A DNA stretch of 64,000 nucleotides, from contig JALEFY010000007.1 in NCBI GenBank assembly GCA_022760435.1, positions 186,001 to 250,000 of the forward strand. The letters run 5' to 3'. Made by a program: the position numbers and the translations under genes. The stretch is from Neomegalonema sp. (GTDB lineage: Bacteria > Pseudomonadota > Alphaproteobacteria > Rhodobacterales > Rhodobacteraceae). Below the pieces are notes generated by a model that worked only from the letters and a program-made list of their open reading frames with translations, was not told the origin of the DNA and ran no database searches. Each line of letters opens with the position of its first letter. The first letter of the stretch is position 1. This document shows positions 62,075 to 64,000 of this stretch, in pieces.

Positions 62075-63178
62075 TCAACCAAGCCCCTCGCCATTGAGCG
62101 GAAAGTCAATCTGCAACCGCGTGCCGGGATTGGCGCGCTCTTGACGCATCGCGCCGCGAAGCTGCGCCACACAGGCCCGGATCGCCCGCATCCCCAACCC
62201 GCCTGAAGCCGCGCCATCATCCTCCGGCATCCCGATGCCATCATCGCGGCAGATCAACTGATAGGCCCCGCGATCCAAATACCGGCCCTCGATCGTGATC
62301 GCCCCGCGCTCGCGCCCGACAAAGGCATGTTTGATCGCATTGGCCACAAACTCATTGACGCAGATCACCAGCGCCGATGCCTGCCCGGCGCTCACGGTGA
62401 CGTTCTCGACCGACACGCTGCAAGAGACGTGACGCGGCATCGTGCCATCGAGCAGATGCGAGACCGATGCGAGAAAATCCGCAAGCGCCACCGCACTGCC
62501 CATGCCCCCCTGATGCATCTGCTCATGAAGCGCGGTGACCGACGCGATGCGCTGCTCCACCACCCGCAAGGCCGCTTGCGCCTCGCTAGAAGGCTCGGCA
62601 TTGCGCTGCATCCGCGTGAGCGACACCACGGTCTGAAGCGAGTTCTTGACCCGATGATCCGCCTCGCGACGCAAGATCTCCAACTCATCATTGGCGCGGC
62701 GCAGCTTCAATTGCCGCATCACTTGCCCGGCCAGCACCTGTAGCGCCTGCCGTTGCAAATCAGACAATCGGCGCGGCTTGCGATCGAGCACGCAGAGGGT
62801 GCCGAGCGGCAATTCGCCATCGGCAACCAGCAGCGCGCCGGCATAGAACCGCATCGGATCGTCCCCATGGGCGAGCGGATTATCGACCGTGCGCGGATCG
62901 TCCAGAAGGTCGGGCACTTCCAGAAAAGCCCCCTGCTCGACCGCATGGGCACAGATCGACCGGTCGAGATCGGTTTGCACACAATCAAAACCATGGCGCG
63001 CCTTGAACCATTGCCGATCGGCTGCGACAAAGCTGATCAGGGCAATCGGCGCCTCACAGATCGCAGCGGCGAGCTCGGTCACTTCGGTGAACTCGACCTC
63101 TTCCCCGGTATCGAGGATTGCGTAGCTCTCGAGCAGCCGCAAGCGATCCGTTTCGCGCGAATGCGGCTTTGCGCGCAT
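62075..63178 (-). CDS. GAF-domain sensor histidine kinase (HWE/HisKA_2 type)
   Basis: 367 residues from the ATG at 63178; the open frame continues upstream but without coding character. An N-terminal GAF domain (residues 10-155: LLESYAILDTGEEVEF, FVAADRQWFKARHGFD, GTLCVLDRKPR) is followed by the HisKA_2/HWE motif ADHRVKNSLQTVVSL with the phospho-His. A HATPase domain ends with VNEFVANAIKHAF and GLGMRAIRACVAQL. This class often feeds the general stress response of Alphaproteobacteria. No membrane helix, so cytoplasmic. The signal may be a small ligand or redox state. Confidence 0.9.
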   Translation of the reverse strand: MRAKPHSRETDRLRLLESYAILDTGEEVEFTEVTELAAAICEAPIALISFVAADRQWFKARHGFDCVQTDLDRSICAHAVEQGAFLEVPDLLDDPRTVDNPLAHGDDPMRFYAGALLVADGELPLGTLCVLDRKPRRLSDLQRQALQVLAGQVMRQLKLRRANDELEILRREADHRVKNSLQTVVSLTRMQRNAEPSSEAQAALRVVEQRIASVTALHEQMHQGGMGSAVALADFLASVSHLLDGTMPRHVSCSVSVENVTVSAGQASALVICVNEFVANAIKHAFVGRERGAITIEGRYLDRGAYQLICRDDGIGMPEDDGAASGGLGMRAIRACVAQLRGAMRQERANPGTRLQIDFPLNGEGLG

Positions 63179-63507
63179 CTTCCGTGAAATCCTTTCGACA
63201 AACAAAGACTTGCGAGGCGGGACGCCGTCATGAGGCGGAGCACGGGCGCTCCCTTGTGCGAAGAGCAGTAGGAGAAATTGGACCCTCTGTGGTGAAAAAG
63301 AGGAAATGGCGGAACTCGTTTTGGCCCGGCCCGTTGCTCCGGTGTTACCAATTTGCAGCGTTTGGAAGCCGCGATGCGCTCTGAGAACCGACAAGGCCCA
63401 AAGCTCAGCGATAAGGGCATGCTCTGCGCAGTCGGGCGGCCCGCAAATGAGATATCCGCCGAATGATCCCGCGGCTCCAGATCCGGGGCGAAAGGACCTG
63501 AAAGAAT

Positions 63508-64000
63508 ATGACCTCGAAAACCCGGACGTCGAAAACCCATGATCTGGAGAACATTCTAGATGACCTCGACGAGAAGGCCCAGCAGCAAAGCGACCAGCTT
63601 TCCGTGGGCACGACGCTTGACGCCTTCGCCGAACGGAGCTTTGGCGCCATGGTCACCATCATTGCGCTGGTTGCGGCACTGCCTCTGGTCGGCGGGATCC
63701 CCGGCATGTCCGCAATTACCGGCGCGCTCATCTTGCTGGTCGCCATCCAGTATCTGATCGGGCATGACCATATCTGGGTGCCGCAACGCTTGCGTGATCT
63801 GTCCATCAAGGCGGAGACGCTGCGCAAGGCGATCGAGAAAACCCGCCCCTACGCCGCCCGGGTCGATGCGGTGATCAAGCCTCGCCTCCAGGTGGTGGTC
63901 GATGGTCCGATCGCGCGCAGCGCCATCGCCGTGGCAGCGATCGCTTTGGCGATCACCTTCTTTCCGATGGAGGTCGTCCCCTTCGGCGTGATGGTCCCCG
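63508..64000 (+). CDS. exoD: ExoD-family membrane protein, 3' end cut off
   Basis: An ATG at 63508 opens a frame that continues to the window end (164 codons). It reads SVGTTLDAFAERSFGAMVTI, then LPLVGGIPGMSAITGALILLV and IGHDHIWVPQRL, the ExoD pattern of an exopolysaccharide-synthesis-linked membrane protein with several helices. A 15-bp in-frame duplication (63510-63539) gives TSKTR TSKTH at the N-terminus. The AAAGGA upstream is a little far from the ATG. Function of ExoD is not biochemically defined. Confidence 0.85.
   Translation, partial: MTSKTRTSKTHDLENILDDLDEKAQQQSDQLSVGTTLDAFAERSFGAMVTIIALVAALPLVGGIPGMSAITGALILLVAIQYLIGHDHIWVPQRLRDLSIKAETLRKAIEKTRPYAARVDAVIKPRLQVVVDGPIARSAIAVAAIALAITFFPMEVVPFGVMVP
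63510..63539. repeat. In-frame 15-bp direct duplication at the exoD start
   Basis: GACCTCGAAAACCCG followed by GACGTCGAAAACCCA, two mismatches, encoding SKT-R-T and SKT-H-D. Confidence 0.85.

Overview
The window is high-GC bacterial chromosome with dense genes on both strands and no rRNA, complete tRNA, CRISPR array, IS element or integrase. Several traits point to the Alphaproteobacteria, most likely Rhodobacteraceae: a class I lysyl-tRNA synthetase, the run pmbA/tldD-type protease, CysQ-like phosphatase, DUF4170, DUF374 acyltransferase, waaA, lpxK, an lpxD-acyl carrier protein-ketoacyl synthase group, a coxDEF-type molybdo-hydroxylase maturation set and an ExoD protein. This assignment is inferred from gene content, not from a marker sequence.

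Layout. 1-5.2 kb: a truncated GMC oxidoreductase divergent from a LysR regulator with a clear inverted-repeat operator candidate, aminopeptidase P, a cold-shock gene with a 5' hairpin and strong terminator, and a secreted DUF7282-like protein. 5.4-11.4 kb (minus strand): DEAD-box helicase with a TTG start, an L,D-transpeptidase behind a cysteine-rich secreted protein, then lpxD, acyl carrier protein and ketoacyl synthase. 11.6-16.3 kb (plus strand): sensor kinase, RidA, glycerophosphodiesterase and a FemAB-like acyltransferase. 16.7-19.7 kb: a Tat-exported DUF882 peptidase divergent from a large L,D-transpeptidase. 19.8-21.7 kb: a two-subunit symporter-like pair. 22-29 kb: a VOC protein, an acyl-CoA synthetase and a Mo-hydroxylase maturation operon. 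29-38 kb: a GT-C membrane protein, wecC, a stand-alone RibD reductase, cytochrome b561, a glycosyltransferase with a degenerate histidine-phosphatase-fold partner, enoyl-CoA hydratase, a hotdog thioesterase and a secreted nuclease. 38-44 kb: lysK, a TerB-like protein, an RnfD/NqrB-like protein, a methyltransferase and a DUF2330 protein. 44-46.5 kb: an RTX protein with a T7G7 tract at its start.

46.8-53.3 kb holds the most unusual locus: an M48-like zinc metallopeptidase gene overlapping by 4 bp a 1748-residue protein. The large protein combines a kinase-like N-terminus, DUF4011, a split SF1 helicase and a C-terminal Vsr-like nuclease. The architecture resembles single-protein helicase-nuclease anti-phage factors but adds a protease partner and a degenerate kinase module. 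It is the best candidate for an undescribed system.

53.6-64 kb: a LuxR solo, a MAPEG protein, and the envelope run pmbA, cysQ-like, DUF4170, DUF374, waaA, lpxK (Kdo-lipid A assembly). A TPR membrane protein, a GAF/HWE-type sensor kinase and a truncated exoD follow.

Across the window at least twelve loci carry short (14-25 bp) adjacent direct duplications. Those inside genes keep the frame (15, 18 or 24 bp), which suggests a genome-wide slippage or micro-duplication habit.
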